From assembly GCA_002150815.3 (NCBI GenBank), contig NDFF03000030.1, forward strand, positions 186,001 through 250,000: DNA of 64,000 bases, read 5' to 3'. This document shows positions 44,303 to 57,222 of this stretch, piece by piece. A program made the translations under genes and the position numbers. The notes under the pieces are model-generated. The model was not told the DNA's origin. It ran no database searches and saw only the letters and a program-made list of their open reading frames with translations. This DNA comes from Grammothele lineata (lineage: Eukaryota > Basidiomycota > Agaricomycetes > Polyporales > Polyporaceae). Numbering within the stretch: the stretch's first letter is position 1; every line of letters starts with the position of its first letter.

Positions 44303-46454
44303 GAGTCTTGCGACACCCCTGCAGACCATATGACCCTAGGATGCGCGTACCGGCTGAACCCGTCAGAACGTTGATGCGCACATGTTCGCTCGAGCCATAT
44401 ATGTTGTCTCAGGCGGTTGCCTTTCACGAATATGTTGCACTTGACACGCCCGCAAACCGTGACGCCCGTTCTGCGTGGATGTCCGGGCCTGGTTGTGAGG
44501 TTCCATGTCGATGACTTCTATCGACATTACATTGGTTAACGCTCTACGCCGGGCGCGGCTTCTCGTCGTCACGGTAAACCCATGCATATAGGCACTGCGC
44601 TGTGGATACCTGCGAGTCGCTGAGGACGGCTGTACCGTGATAACCTGAGCCCGCGTCCTGCGAATTTTTGAAGCTTGTGCCAGCGTCAAGTACCAATCAT
44701 TAGGCGCCCGAAACCCTTACATAATCCAGACCATCGGTGATCTGAGCAGACGCGTTGTTTGACCGGCATCTTCCTCTCAGACTGGCTGCTAGTCCATCCA
44801 ATTCTTCTCCTATCCGTATGTCAAGCACCCTCTCGGCCACTTAGCTCCGGTTTACAACGGAACGTGGCCTTTATGGGCCTGCCAGACGGGAGGTGCCCCT
44901 TGGCGCAAGAAGCATAACTCGAGTCACGGAGGTTTGCGAAACGCTCCTAGTCGCTGTCTTCACCACCTCAGCCCACCCACCAATCCCGCCGTCACCGGTC
45001 GACTTTGTCCCCGAAGAGACCATTGCTCTTGTTAGACGGACCTCGGTACATGCTATAGGACTGTCGACAGAAAGGCATGTTGTATTCCCAGCCGGTGATG
45101 TCGGTTTCCGTTGAATCCAACATGGAGAAGGGGACCAAGGTGATAGACGATGATGGTATTGGCATTCGGATAGCACCCTAGGGTAAGTGTCTCCTCATTC
45201 GGCGCGTCAAATCCATGCGTGGAGAGAAGAGTAGTCTCTCGATAGAGGCGGAAACCACAGCTACGACATTGGGGCTATTTTCGTTCGGGGACGCGTCCGA
45301 GCGATATCAGACGTCATCGTGCTATCTCAGCGGTCTTTTCGATAGCGCGTGCTGATGTTAGTTTTACAGGGATCTTCGCCTCCAGAATTGGCTTCAACGT
45401 GATGCAAAGTCTAGAGCGTAGAGCATCGCGATTCTGATGATGTTCTGAATGTCCTGTCGAGCTAAAGCTGGGTGGTAATAAGTCAACTCTGCAATATACC
45501 GAGAAAGTACGTTCTTCGTTCGCAAAACCGTAGCCACACTTCGCTGTCCGTGCTATAGCTCTTCTGAATCGTTGATCACGCCTGTTTATCGCCGACCGTG
45601 ATGGGGATCTACAGGCTACAAGCGACAGGTGTCATGTGTCCCAAACTCGTGTCTTCCATACGGCGCTTTGAATCGACTTCTTTCGCGTATTAGTTCAGCC
45701 AACTCAAAGCAAGGGCTATAGAGCTTCGTCGGTATTATAGCCGCCGCCTCTTCTGTAGATCCACGTGTGTTCGTCGGACACCTCGGCATCGTTGGCCGCA
45801 GGCCTCTAGGCGCCATGTAGTCGCTTGCGAAGTTGGCTATTCGAAGGTTTGCTTACTGGCTGGAACACATTGGCTTACTGACGGGAGCACGGAACACAGG
45901 TCGGCTTACTGGCGAAAAGTGGTTTGCTTACTGACGAGTACATCCGTACCAACGCGCCACCTTCAGGTCTGACGTTTCTCTTACACTACCTAGCGATTTC
46001 TTCCGCAGCTGACGCTTCTTTTTGGTTAGCGAGACGCTTCGCCGGGTTTGCATGTGGGTGTGCTCCTCGGGCCAGTCATGTGCACCCCACCACGTCTGAC
46101 CAACATGCACCTTCGACCATCCAGTCGGCGCTGGGGCGTCGTCCTTTCTCATTTGTGGAATAATGACTGGCCGCGTGAGAGCACGTCAGGTATGATCCGA
46201 TTCCAGCGTAAGGTACCTTCTCGGTGAACGCGTTGTGTTTTCTTCGAGCGCGCGGTGTCCACAATGACATAACGGCCTGAGCGTTAGGGCTATCTCTATC
46301 AATCAGAGGAGCAGGTATGTTCCCCGCCGACGCCTCATCCGCCATATATACGGGCTCACGACTCATCCTTAGGCCAGACGGTCGATAGATACGGACCTTC
46401 TCCGAATCGGCTGCGTCGCTCTCGCTCGCTAACTCTAGATACTCGACACCTATC
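44303..46454. other. Long intergenic stretch
   Basis: About 2.15 kb without a recognisable gene. It holds four copies of GCTTACTG at 45851, 45873, 45904 and 45925 in near-identical settings (GGTTTGCTTACTG, CGGCTTACTGGC). The last ~100 bases are the promoter and leader of the first O-methyltransferase. ORFs on either strand are short and unconserved. Confidence 0.5.
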
Positions 46455-48491
46455 ATGACCTTCTCAACTCTACGTGCTCTGCACGCCATCATCAGCACTG
46501 CGATTGACGACATGGAGCGCATCTACCACGAGCGCTCTCCGACGCTCGACTTTCCCTCGATGGATGTCCCCTACTACGTCACCGGCCAACATACTCCAGA
46601 GGAAGAGCTCGCAGAGACACTGAGGGGGGATCCGGTTGTAGCGGCTGCTTGCAAGAATATCGTCGCCGCATGCGGGCATCTGAACGCGACCGTGAACAAA
46701 CCGTGGTTCGGGTTGATGGAAGACGTCCAGGCGGTGCGCTCGGTCTTCGAATGGGTTGAACAAATATTGACATGTTTATACCAGGGTCAATTTGCAGCGT
46801 GCATCAGATTCATGGAGACCGCCAACGTGGTTGAAATTCTTCGCGAGGCCGGCCCAGAAGGAATGCATGTCAAGGATCTCTACACCAGCATCATAGACCT
46901 CCTTCCCAAGAACGTTGCTCCGAAGATTCCGACTGGATTGACCCCGACTAATCTCAGTGCGTTTCCCTTCTATTATCTCCACCTCGTACTCGCTAATGTT
47001 TTGAAGGCCATATATTGCGCTTGCTTGCGACGTCCCACTATCTCCGCGAAGTACAGCCAGATGTGTTTGCGAATAATAGGCGGTCTTCATACGTGGACAG
47101 CGGGAAGAGCGTCGCTCAACTGCGTGAAACGTGCGACGTGTCCTCATGCGACCACGTTCTATTGGCTGACAGACATCCATAGCCCGGAAGACAAGTACAC
47201 TGATACGGACGGTGTGGCTGCTTTCGTTGCATTGACGTACGCTTTATATTACTACTTCATACTTGTTTCCTAACACTCAAATACCGTCAGGGGCGACGAA
47301 GCAATCAAGTTCATATCCGTTCTCACCGATTGGGCGATCCCTGCAGCGACCAACACCTTCGACGTCAATTTTGCTCTTCCTACTTCTTCGCCCGCCGACA
47401 CAGGCGGGGCGCTCGAGATCGCGCACTCGTGGGCCCCGTTCAACCTGGCGTTCAACACTCAGCTCGGCTACTTCCCGTGGCTGGAGCTGCCTGAGAACAA
47501 GGGCCGGTTCGACCGTTTCGGACACGCTATGACTGGGACACGCCAGTGGGAGACCAAGGATGGGATCCTTCGAGGTATGAATTGTGTCTAACTTGTGATC
47601 TCGCGCCATCGCTGACATCTGCATGTGTGTTAGGATTCTCGTGGGATGCGCTCCCAGAGAACTCGGTACTAGTCGACGTCGGAGGCGGGATCGGCGCAAC
47701 CTCGATTATCGTGGCCGAGAACCATCCGCACATGCGCGTCGTCGTCGAGGACCGGGCGCAGACTGTTTCCAGGGCAAAATTGGTACGCATTCTTACTGCT
47801 CGCTGGCTACGAATACACGAGCAGATGACTGACGCACAACCTGGAACACGTAGGCGTGGGGTCCACAACAGGCGCCGCTGTTCGACTCCGGCCGTATGTC
47901 ATACCGCTCACGTGACTTCCTCCAGCCATGGGAGGCGCTTCCGGGCGAGACCGCGGTGACGCCGTCGGTGTTCCTTGTGCGTCTAGTCCTCCATGACTGG
48001 CAGGATCCGGAGGCTCGGAAGTCAGTGACTCCCTCAATGCCTCCCGCTCACTGCCCTTTGCATGCTCACGCGTACGAGTGTCTCGCAGGATTTTGAGCCA
48101 CCTCCGTGAAGCTGCAGGACCAGACACCAAGCTACTTGTAGGCGATATGCTCTTACCTTACGCCTGTCCGAGCGACGGCTCGAACGAGGAAATTCCTGGA
48201 GCAAGCGTGCCATTTGTCCCGGAGGGTTCTCCTCTCCTTCCGAATCTCGGTAAGGCAAACGTCCACGGATACCTCATCGATGTCATGGTACGTGATTACC
48301 CTATGTACGCGTACGGAACCATAGCTGACGAACTCACGCTGTGTGGTGTAAAGATGATGGGCATGTTCAATGCGAGGGAAAAGACGGTCGGCGAGATGGC
48401 AGCTCTGCTGCTCTCTGCAGGCTGGAAGGCGGTCGAAGTCAGGAGGACCCCCGGAGCGCTGTGGGCGTACACTACTGCCGTGCCGGTTTGA
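46455..48491 (+). CDS. COMT-type O-methyltransferase 1
   Basis: SAM-dependent O-methyltransferase with a plant-COMT-like layout. The N-terminal dimerisation region starts MTFSTLRALHAIISTAIDDMERIY; the winged-helix part has FMETANVVEILREAGPEGMH...DLLPKNVAPKIP and HILRLLATSHYLREVQPD. The SAM-binding motif I is LVDVGGGIGATS, followed by the acidic VVEDR and then FLVRLVLHDWQD, where His is the catalytic base in the family. The C-terminal GDMLLPYA, FVPEGSPLLPNLGKANV and PGALWAYTTAVPV blocks are shared by all four paralogues in the cluster. At least eight introns. The substrate is probably a phenolic or polyketide-like hydroxyl, but nothing in the window identifies it. All key residues are present. 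Confidence 0.92.
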
Positions 48492-49389
48492 ATGTGCGCC
48501 TCGTACGAGTAAGCCGAGGTATAGGTTGTGTCTCGTTGGTGAGCGTCAGGGACAACACTGCGCTCATCTGATCTTCCAAGCACGTCCTCAGATTCGAATA
48601 TGTATGATAGAGTATCGCGACGATCCTCATGCATTACACTTCAGGGAAGAGCAACACAGGATTACGAATAGCGTCATTCCGCCATTGGAATCGGAGCACG
48701 TTGACGGTTGCGTGACCTCGTTACGAACTTAGGGAAGATGACCTCCCAAACCGGCAACTAAATACTTCAGCAGCTTCATCGTGGAGCATGCCTCTCCACG
48801 TGTCGTAGTGAGTGCTACAAGCGATCCCTTCATATATTCTTCCACCGATAACGCGCAGAGAACTTCGCGGAGCTCCGCGTTCGAGCCCACGATCGTCGCA
48901 GGACGAACGGTCGGCGGCCTTGTGATCACTAGTGCGCCAGTGTGTGGCCTGTCCACCGTCCTCATTCTCCCACGCCAACTGCGACCTCCAGTCTTCAATA
49001 CAAAGGCAATATCTAGAAGACCGGCACGCGCAACCAGTCTCAAGTGGCATCCCATGTACCTGAAGATCGTTCTATTGAGTATATCCGTATAATCTGGGAC
49101 AACGTCGACCTACTCCTTGGTATCATCAAACAAACGTGTGAAGATTTAAGTCGGGGGCCGCGGCACTGAGTCCGATGCTAGTCGCGGGAATCTGCTGTGC
49201 GTTCTCCAGCTCCGCTTCGCCCTTCATGCTCTCATTATGTTGCAGAACTCATCCGGGGTATCATTACCCCCGAGTCCCTGCCCGACATATAAGCTGCGAT
49301 CCCCGGGAGGCGTCAGAGTCTCTGGCTAAGAAAGCTTCCTTCCCAACGCTGGTTTCCATCGCGCCTTCTACTTCCTAACACGTCCGGTC
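48492..49389. other. Intergenic between O-methyltransferases 1 and 2
   Basis: About 900 bases. The final ~150 bases form the promoter of gene 2. The short ORFs (for example 48721-49050 minus) do not resemble any family. No repeat linking it to the other intergenic spacers was seen. Confidence 0.45.
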
Positions 49390-51426
49390 ATGACATTCGC
49401 TAATCTGCGCGCGCTGCATGCCGCGATCGGCGCCGCGATCGATGACATGGAGCGCGTCTACCGTGAACGTTCTGCAACGCTTGACTTTCCCTCTGTCGAC
49501 GTGCCGTACTACGCCACGGGCCAGCATACCCCGGAGGAAGAACTAGCTGAAGCGATGAGAGAGGATCCGGTTGTTGCGGCGGCCTGCAGGACTATCGTTG
49601 CGGCGAGCGGCCACCTGAACGCGATAGCGAACAAACCGTTATATGGGCTGCTCGAGGACATCCAAGGCGTACGATCGATCATTCTTCCTGTTCTCAATGT
49701 GTGTGCTGAGTCTATCATGGTAGGGAGATTTTTCTGCGTGTATCCGGCTCATGGAGGCAGCAAACGTTGTAGAAATCTTGCGCGAAGCTGGTCCGGAAGG
49801 GATGCACGTTAAGGACATCTACACGAGCATCATGAACCTCCTTCCCCAAGACGCCGTTCCAAAGGTTCCGACTATGCTAAGCCCCACGAATCTGAGTCAG
49901 TCGCTTCGTTTTCGTTTGGACTATATCGTGATATAGCGTAGGCTCACAGAGCTACTCGTTCAGGCCACATTCTGCGCCTTCTGGCAACGTCGCACTACCT
50001 GCGCGAGCTGAAGCCGGAAGTGTTCGCTAACAATAGGCGATCATCGTACATTGACAGCGGTAAAAGCGTTGCTCAGCTTCGCGAGTAGTATGTACTATCC
50101 ACCTTCATTTTTGCGACTTCGTGTTCATTGACATACATTTCTGCAGCCCAAAGAGTAAATACACCGATACGAACGGCGTTGCCGCGTACGTTGCTGTTGG
50201 GTATGTTATGATATTCGTTACTATGTTCCATCATTAACATTAGAGCGCCGTGAGTTGCGACGAAGGGCAAAAGGTCATCTCCGTGCTTACCGACTGGGCG
50301 ATCCCGGCTGCCACCAATCATTTAGATGTGAACTTCGCCTCGCCGGCCTCGAAGGGTTCCGAAGATGCTAATGCGTTACTCGCGCGTTCTCGGACGCCTT
50401 TCAATCTCGCGTTCAATACCGAACTAGACTTCTTCGCTTGGCTTGATCTCCCCAAGAACAAGGACAGGCTCAACCGATTCGGGCACGCCATGGCGGCGAC
50501 GCGCCAGTTCGAGACCAAGGAAGGGATTCTTCAAGGCAAGTGATTACGAAATGCTCGTGAAGGTTTATCTCACGTGCCACAGGCTTCTCATGGGAAGCGC
50601 TGCCGGAAGGCTCAGTCCTCGTGGACGTCGGAGGCGGGATTGGTTCCCATTCGCTAATTGTTGCAGAGCACTACCCCCATCTGCGCATCATCGTCGAGGA
50701 CCGTGAGCAAGTCGTCTCTGGGGCGAAGTCGGTAGGACATCTAACTTCTTTTCTCGTCTGCTATATTGCTCAACACCTGTCATCCCTGTTGCAGGCCTGG
50801 GGGCCGCGAGAGGCCCCACTATTCGAGTCCGGACGCTTGTCGTTCCGCGCGCGCGACTTCTTCAACCCGTGGGAGCCTCTCCCGGGGGACGGCTCCGTAG
50901 TTCCGTCAGTGCTCCTCGTCCGACTTATCTTACACGACTGGCCAGATTCAGAGGCTCGCAAGTACGTCAATTTCACTCGCTCTACTTTGTAGCGCTACAG
51001 CTTGACGTTGGCGCGTGGAATCAGGATATTGAGCCACCTCCGTTCCGCGGCGGGGCCGGACACGAAGCTGCTCGTGGGCGACATGCTTCTGCCCTACGCT
51101 TGTCCCAGTACGGTAGACGACGAGGCAATCCCAGGCGCAGGAGCGCCGCTCGTGCCCGAGGGTTCTCCGCTGCTCCCAAACCTCGGAAAGGCGAGCATGC
51201 TCGCGTACTTGACCGATATCGCGGTGCGTAACCTCCAGCGCGAGGGAGTAGGAATGTTCATGTAGCTAATGCCCTGAAATTGTTGTAGATGCTAGGGTTG
51301 TTCAACGCACGTGAGAAGACTGTGGGAGAGATGGCTTCTCTGCTTCTCTCAACAGGCTGGAAGGCCATCGAAGTTAGGAGAACCCCGGGTGCACTGTGGG
51401 CATACACTACTGCGGTTCCTGTCTAA
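49390..51426 (+). CDS. COMT-type O-methyltransferase 2
   Basis: Co-directional paralogue of gene 1, starting MTFANLRALHAAIGAAIDDMERVY. Motifs are CIRLMEAANVVEILREAGP, HILRLLATSHYLRELKPE, SVLTDWAIPAATNHLDVNF, motif I LVDVGGGIGSHSLIV, VEDREQVVS, LVRLILHDWPD (catalytic His) and GDMLLPYACPS. It ends PGALWAYTTAVPV and TAA at 51424. It differs from the others in the substrate-side segment before motif I (TELDFFAWLDLPKNKDR where the others have LGYFPWLEL.ENKGR or a variant) and has SH instead of AT/SA after GGGIG, suggesting some change in substrate fit. Intron positions match gene 1. Confidence 0.92.
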
Positions 51427-52038
51427 GAACGCGACTAGCATGAAGGACGTGTTGAGCCTCATTCTTGAGTAAGCTGCAGAGATACGACGAGTAATTCGGA
51501 GCAAGCTGTCGCAAGATGCAGAACATGTGTAGTATGACAGTGATTGTGTCTGTACTGGTATCATGTTTGTTCTCGTCTAAGAAGGATCGAACCCAGTTTC
51601 GTCTCGACACAAATACCTATCTCTTGCACGTCTAGGCAACGCCATCACAGTGGCAACCACGTGAGTAATGCGTGTATTGAGGGAGGTCGTAGAAAACGAT
51701 ACATCCGGATGATGATACAAATGCGGCCCGAGCCCTGCACCACAATGTAGCCGCTTCGCAATAATTTTCTTGAACTTGTTCCAAGAGTCAGCACTCAAAT
51801 ATTCTCCCACAATAACGTATATCTCAGATAGGCACCGCAGTTGTGTACGCCTACAACCCCCCTATTTCTCCGAACGTCCACTGCCTTGTAACTCGCAAAA
51901 AGTAGCGGCGCCGCCACTCCCCTACCGTTCTCTCTCGGACGTCGCAAATTCTCTTCATCTTCAAATATTCCTAAGCAGTTGATTCATACCTATGAGACAG
52001 TATTGCAGTACAACCATCTAGCTAATAGCTGTATACAT
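51427..52038. other. Intergenic between convergent gene ends
   Basis: About 610 bases between the 3' ends of O-methyltransferases 2 and 3, the symmetry centre of the cluster. No gene or clear inverted repeat found. Confidence 0.45.
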
Positions 52039-54086
52039 TTAAACAGGAACGGCGATTGTGTAAGCCCAGAGTGCGCCCGGCATCCTTCTCACCTCCATAG
52101 CCTTCCATCCCGCCGAGAGGAGTAGCGTAGCCATTTCGCCCACCGTTTTCTCCCGCGCGTTGAACATACCCATCATCTGTGTACGCAGTATCGATGCTCT
52201 GTCAACTGCATTTCTTGTGTACACAATGGGTAGACGGACACCTACCATAATGTCGATAAGGTATCCGTGCACGTTCGCCTTGCCCAGGTTGGGGAGCAGC
52301 GGCGAGCCCTCGGGCACGAACGAGGCGCTCGCACCAGAGATGGAGTCTTCCAGGTTCTCAACCGATACCACAGGACTGGCGTAAGGCAAGAGCATGTCGC
52401 CTACAAGCAGCTTAGTATCCGGACCTGCAGCTGCGCGGAGGTGACGAAGAATCCTGTGAATTATTCGTATGAATTACTATAAACCCACATCTCAACGCCA
52501 GCTGAGTACATACGTGCGTGCTTCAGTATCCTGCCAGTCGTGGAGCACCAACCGCAAGAGGAAGACGGAAGGTGTTACTTGACTGTCTCTCGACAGGTCC
52601 TCCCATGGCTGAAGGAAATCACGCGCACGATACGACATCCGTCCAGAATCAAATAACGGTGCTTGACGCGGCCCCCAAGCCTTAGAGGTAAAAACGACGA
52701 AATGTTACTCTTAAGTACGAAGAATTAAAAAAAAGCGCACCTCTCTTGCAGTAGATACAACCTGCTCGCGGTCCTCTACGATGACATGAATGTGCGGGTG
52801 GTTCTCCGCCACGATGATTGACGTAGCGCCTATTCCACCTCCGACGTCGACTAGCACCGACCCTTCCGGGAGTGCGTCCCATGAGAATGCTACCATTCTG
52901 TCAGCATAGTGAATGGCGGGCTATGGTGGCGCATACCCCGAAGAATCTCGTTCTGAGTCTCCCACTGGCGCGTCGCAGTCATTGCGTTTCCAAAACGAGT
53001 GAAACGACCCTTGTTCTCCTGCAGCTCGAGCCAAGGAAAGTAGCCTAGCTTTGTGTTGAAAGCGAGGTTGAACGGCGCGTGCAAATCGTCGACCTCAGAC
53101 ATATGGTTTGTCTCAGCGGTAGAAGGCGTTGGGGACGCGAAATTCACGTCGATGGGGTTAGTAGCGGCAGGAATCGCCCAGTCAGTGAGCACAGATGTGA
53201 ACTTGATAGCTTCGTCGCCGCTGAATATGATCTCCAAGTTCAAAACATGAAATCTAGAGAACGATGAACAGACGTACGCAAGTGCGACGAACGCAGCGAC
53301 ACCGTCTGTGTCGTTGTATTTGTTTTCTGGGCTAGAGAAGACGTGCTATGTCAGCCTGAGATGGATGGTAACGTGAACGAGGCGACCATACGAATCTCGA
53401 AGCTGAGCAACGCTCTTCCCGCTGTCGATATAAGAGGACCGCCTATTGTTGGTAAACACTTCCGGCTTGACCTCGCGCAAGTAGTGCGACGTCGCAAGTA
53501 AGCGCAATATGTGACCTAGACTCGTAATCAGAGATCGGCATAGCTGGATGAACGTGATCTAATTGATGGTGTTTACTCAGGTTGGTTGGTCGTAGTCCTG
53601 TCGGGATCCTTGGCGTGGAGTTCTTGGGGAGGAAATCCAAGATATTCTTGTAAATGTCTTTCACGTGCATCCCTTCAGGACCGGCCTCACGGAGAATTTC
53701 AACGATGTTCGCCGCTTCCATAAATCTAATGCAAGCTGCAAGTTGTCCCTAGTAGACGAGATGTCTGGATTAGCTCAGTCACGAATCAGATGATTGAAAG
53801 ACCATACCGCTTGTGCATCTTCGGCTAATCCGAACCACGGCTTGTTCACCGTCGCGTTCAGGTGCCCACAGGCAGCGACGATCATCTTGCACGCTACACC
53901 AACGACAGGGTCCTCTCTCATCTTCTCCGCAAGCTCTTCCTCCGCAGTATGCGGGCTGCTGTAGTAGTAGGGGTCTTCCAAGGAGGGAAAGTCGAGGGTC
54001 GGGGAGCGTTCATGGTACAGACGTTCGATGTCGTCGATTGCTGAGCCAATAATGGAATGAAGGGCGCGGAGGGTCGAGAATGTCAT
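52039..54086 (-). CDS. COMT-type O-methyltransferase 3
   Basis: Minus-strand paralogue, start ATG 54086 (MTFSTLRALHSIIGSAIDDIERLY). Core motifs: FMEAANIVEILREAGPEGMH, DFLPKNSTPRIP, SVLTDWAIPAATNPIDVNF, LGYFPWLELQENKGR, motif I LVDVGGGIGATSIIVAENH, VEDREQVVS, LLRLVLHDWQD and GDMLLPYASP. The end PGALWAYTIAVPV has Ile for the Thr of the other three copies. It is closest to gene 1 in motif I and C-terminus, so the cluster likely arose by duplication plus inversion of a gene 1-like ancestor. All catalytic positions are intact. Confidence 0.92.
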
Positions 54087-55049
54087 AATGTCGGCTGGAA
54101 ACGTTGACGATTTGCTGATGGAATTCACTGTAGTGGGTGTCTCCGGGGAGCGTTGAGATACGGGGATAGGCTGTGGGCGTACCTGGTTGCACTAATCAAC
54201 GCTCCTTATATAACAGACAGAACGACACGCGTATATAATACGCCTTCCGAGGTCGTCGGTCACAACAGCCAGTGCTCAGGATCGGGCTACGTCATGGAGG
54301 ACTAGGTGCTGCCTGCATCAACGTATTTCCTGATTTGAAAGCATTTTTACTCAATGCCAATGTTTCTCTTCGTACGACGGCCCTGCCATCGGGCGGTGAA
54401 GCTAGAAAAGATCCACATAGCGCTCAATGTCACATACGTCCCAGCCAATTAGGCTTAGCTCCGGGAATGGCCCGACGACTTCTTGATTTTATCTGTTGCC
54501 GTGCATAGAGAAGAATCGTCATAGTAGCGATGGAAGGTTAGTTCGAAGTATAGAACGCTGACCGAGGACACCTACTGGCACCACACCCGGAGGTTTTCGT
54601 TGGGATCGACGTCATCGGTCGTCATGATTGACCAAATTGAACGTATTGACGCGCAGAGTAAGATGAAACTAATCCATTCGACTGTTTATGTTCAGATAGT
54701 GAGCTGCAACTGGATTGTCGCTGCTCCGAGCATCCTGTCAAGGTTCGGATAGGCCGGGTCGTTACAAGTCAAGTGATCGCAATGATACGGGAGCTGTAAC
54801 TTGCAGCGCACAAGACCAATCCGGAGGTCGGAGCGAACATAACGAGGACTGGACGGATGCCGAAGGTTACCAGGTCGAAGTGGCATCATATTGAAAGACG
54901 TCTCCACGACTACGTAGTACAAATGCGAATCTGCAATGGTAAAACCAGCAAGATCAATACCACAGCACAAGAGGCCCGTACACGCACAACGCTCACCTCT
55001 TCTTACAACGTACACCCAGCTCTTCTCTGAGTGCCCGTGGGGCGCACGC
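54087..55049. other. Intergenic between O-methyltransferases 3 and 4
   Basis: About 960 bases including the promoter of gene 3 (54087-54250) and the 3' flank of gene 4. The remaining ORFs are unconvincing and no repeat was recognised. Confidence 0.45.
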
Positions 55050-57222
55050 TTAGACGGGAACGGCGGTCGTGTACGCCCACAGCGCGCCAGGCTCCCTCTT
55101 CACCTCCACTGCCTTCCACCCCGCAGAGAGCAGCAGCGCGTCCATCTGGCCCGCCGTGCGCTCCTGAGCGTCGACTACGCCGAGCATCTGCGCGCGTCGT
55201 CGATACCCCACCCACTCGTCCGTCAGCAACTCTCAAAGGTGCCAAATAGGAGTAGATAACGGCACGCACCATAAGCCCAATGAGATACCCCGGCAAACTC
55301 GCCTTGCCGAGATTCGGGAGCAGCGGAGAGTCGGCGGGGACAAAAGGCGTGTCCGCGCCTGGGATATCGTCGCCCGTGTTCTCCATGGGGCACGCGTATG
55401 GTAGGAGCACGTCGCCTACGATTAGCTTCGTCTCGGGGCCGGCTGCGGCGCGGATGTGGCGCAGGATCCTATGAGAGGAACCGTGCCCGAGCCCGAATCA
55501 GCACATTGCTTGGAGGAAAAAGACGAAGACACAAGGTGTCGGGAAGACTTACTCGTGAGCCTGCGGATCCTGCCAGTCGTGCAGAACGAGCCGGACGAGG
55601 AAGACAGAAGGCGTCGCGGCGCTATCGCCAGGGAGGGGTGTCCAAGGGTTGAAGAAGTCGCGCGCGCGGTACGTCACTTGACCGGACTCGAAGAGGGGCG
55701 CCTCACGGGCTCCCCATGCCTGCAAAACGAACGGCCAGCGTTAGCCCGAGAGTTAGAGAGAGGAAGGACGAGAGGAAGGACGGAAACGCTTACCGCTTTC
55801 GCGGTAGAGATGACCTGTACGCGGTCCTCGACGACCGCGCGTATGTGCGGGTGGCGCTCGGCCACGAGGATCGAGGCGGAGCCAATCCCCCCGCCGACGT
55901 CGACGAGCACCGAGCCTTCCGGAAGTTTGTCCCACGAGAACGCTACCAAGCAACACATGTCACCACAGGTATACTCCTCTACACACTGGAAGAACGAGTC
56001 ACGCACCACGAAGAATCTCATCCGAGTGAACCTCCCACTGCCGCGTGCCCGTGACCGCCTTCCCGAACCGAGCGAGGCGCGCCTTGTTCTCCGGGCGCTC
56101 CAGCCAGGGGAAGTACCCCAGCTTAGTGTCGAACGCGACGTTGAACAGGCCCCACGTCGGCGCGAGGTCGTGTGGGTCCACTTTAGCCTCGTCAGCCGCT
56201 GCGGCGGGTGAGGGAGAGACAGCGAGGGAGGCGGAAGCAGAAGCGGCGAAGTGCACGTCGGGCGGCGTGGTCGCTGCGGGGATCGCCCATTCGGAGAGGA
56301 GGGATATGGCCTTGATCGCCTCGTCGCCGCTGAGATGTATAAACGAGCATTAGAGTAGCGAACATGAACCAAGCTAGAACCTCGACGCACACGAGGTTAA
56401 CGAACGCAGCCACCCCGTTCGTGTCCGCGTACTTGCCCTCCGGGCCGCTTCAACGTGCGTCAGCGAACACCGCGAGAGACGCAGGGGGAGGGGCGTACCA
56501 CTCGCGGAGCTGCGCGAGGCTCTTCCCGCTGTCGACGTATGCGGAGCGCCTGTTGTTCGTGAACACGTCGGGGGTGACTTCGCGCAGGTAGTGCGCGGTA
56601 GCGAGAAGGCGGAGGATGTGGCCTACATGTATATGTATATGTGTCGTCAGCGGCGTTGGACGGGGGCCGGCGTAGGGGAAGCATGGAAAGGGAGGAGACG
56701 TACGGAGGTGCGCTGGGGTCATACCGATAGGAATCTTCGTGGTGACGTCCTTAGGCAGGAGGTCGATGATACTCGTGTAGATGTCCTTGACGTGCATGCC
56801 CTCCGGGCCGGCCTCGCGGAGGATCTCGACGACGTTCGCGGTCTCCATGAACCGAATGCACGCCGAGAGGTGGGCCTGCATTGCCCCAGTCAGCGCACTG
56901 CATCGACGGCTACAATGAAAAGAGGGAAAAACAGCAAACATACCGCAAGCACGTCCTCCGCAAGCCCAAACCACAGCTTATTCACCATCGCGCTCATCTG
57001 CCCGCACGCCGCCACGACGTTCTTGCACCGGAGCGCGACGACCGGGTCGTCGAGCATCGCCTCCGCGAGCTCTTCCTCGGGCGTGTGCGGACCCGAGGCG
57101 TAGTAGGGGCGGTCGAGCGAGGGGAAGTCGAGAGTAGGGGACCGGGAGTGGTAGGCGTGCTCGATGTCGGAGAGAGCGGTGCCGATGAGGGTGTGGAGGG
57201 CGCGGAGGGTCGCGAATGTCAT
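55050..57222 (-). CDS. COMT-type O-methyltransferase 4
   Basis: The most GC-rich and most divergent member, start ATG 57222 in CCACCATGAC (MTFATLRALHTLIGTALSDIEHAY). Motifs: CIRFMETANVVEILREAGP, DLLPKDVTTKIPIGMTP, HILRLLATAHYLREVTPD, SLLSEWAIPAATTPPDVHF, LGYFPWLERPENKAR, motif I LVDVGGGIGSASILVAERH, VEDRVQVIS, LVRLVLHDWQD and GDVLLPYACP. Here MMGMFN is QMLGVVDAQERTAGQM, and the end is KREPGALWAYTTAVPV, TAA at 55050. It has an Ala/Ser-rich insert before the GYFPWLE segment. All catalytic residues are kept. Confidence 0.9.

Noticed and set aside
45851..45932. Reading the GCTTACTG repeats as a CRISPR array
   Set aside because: Eukaryotic sequence, 8-base motifs with irregular short spacing.
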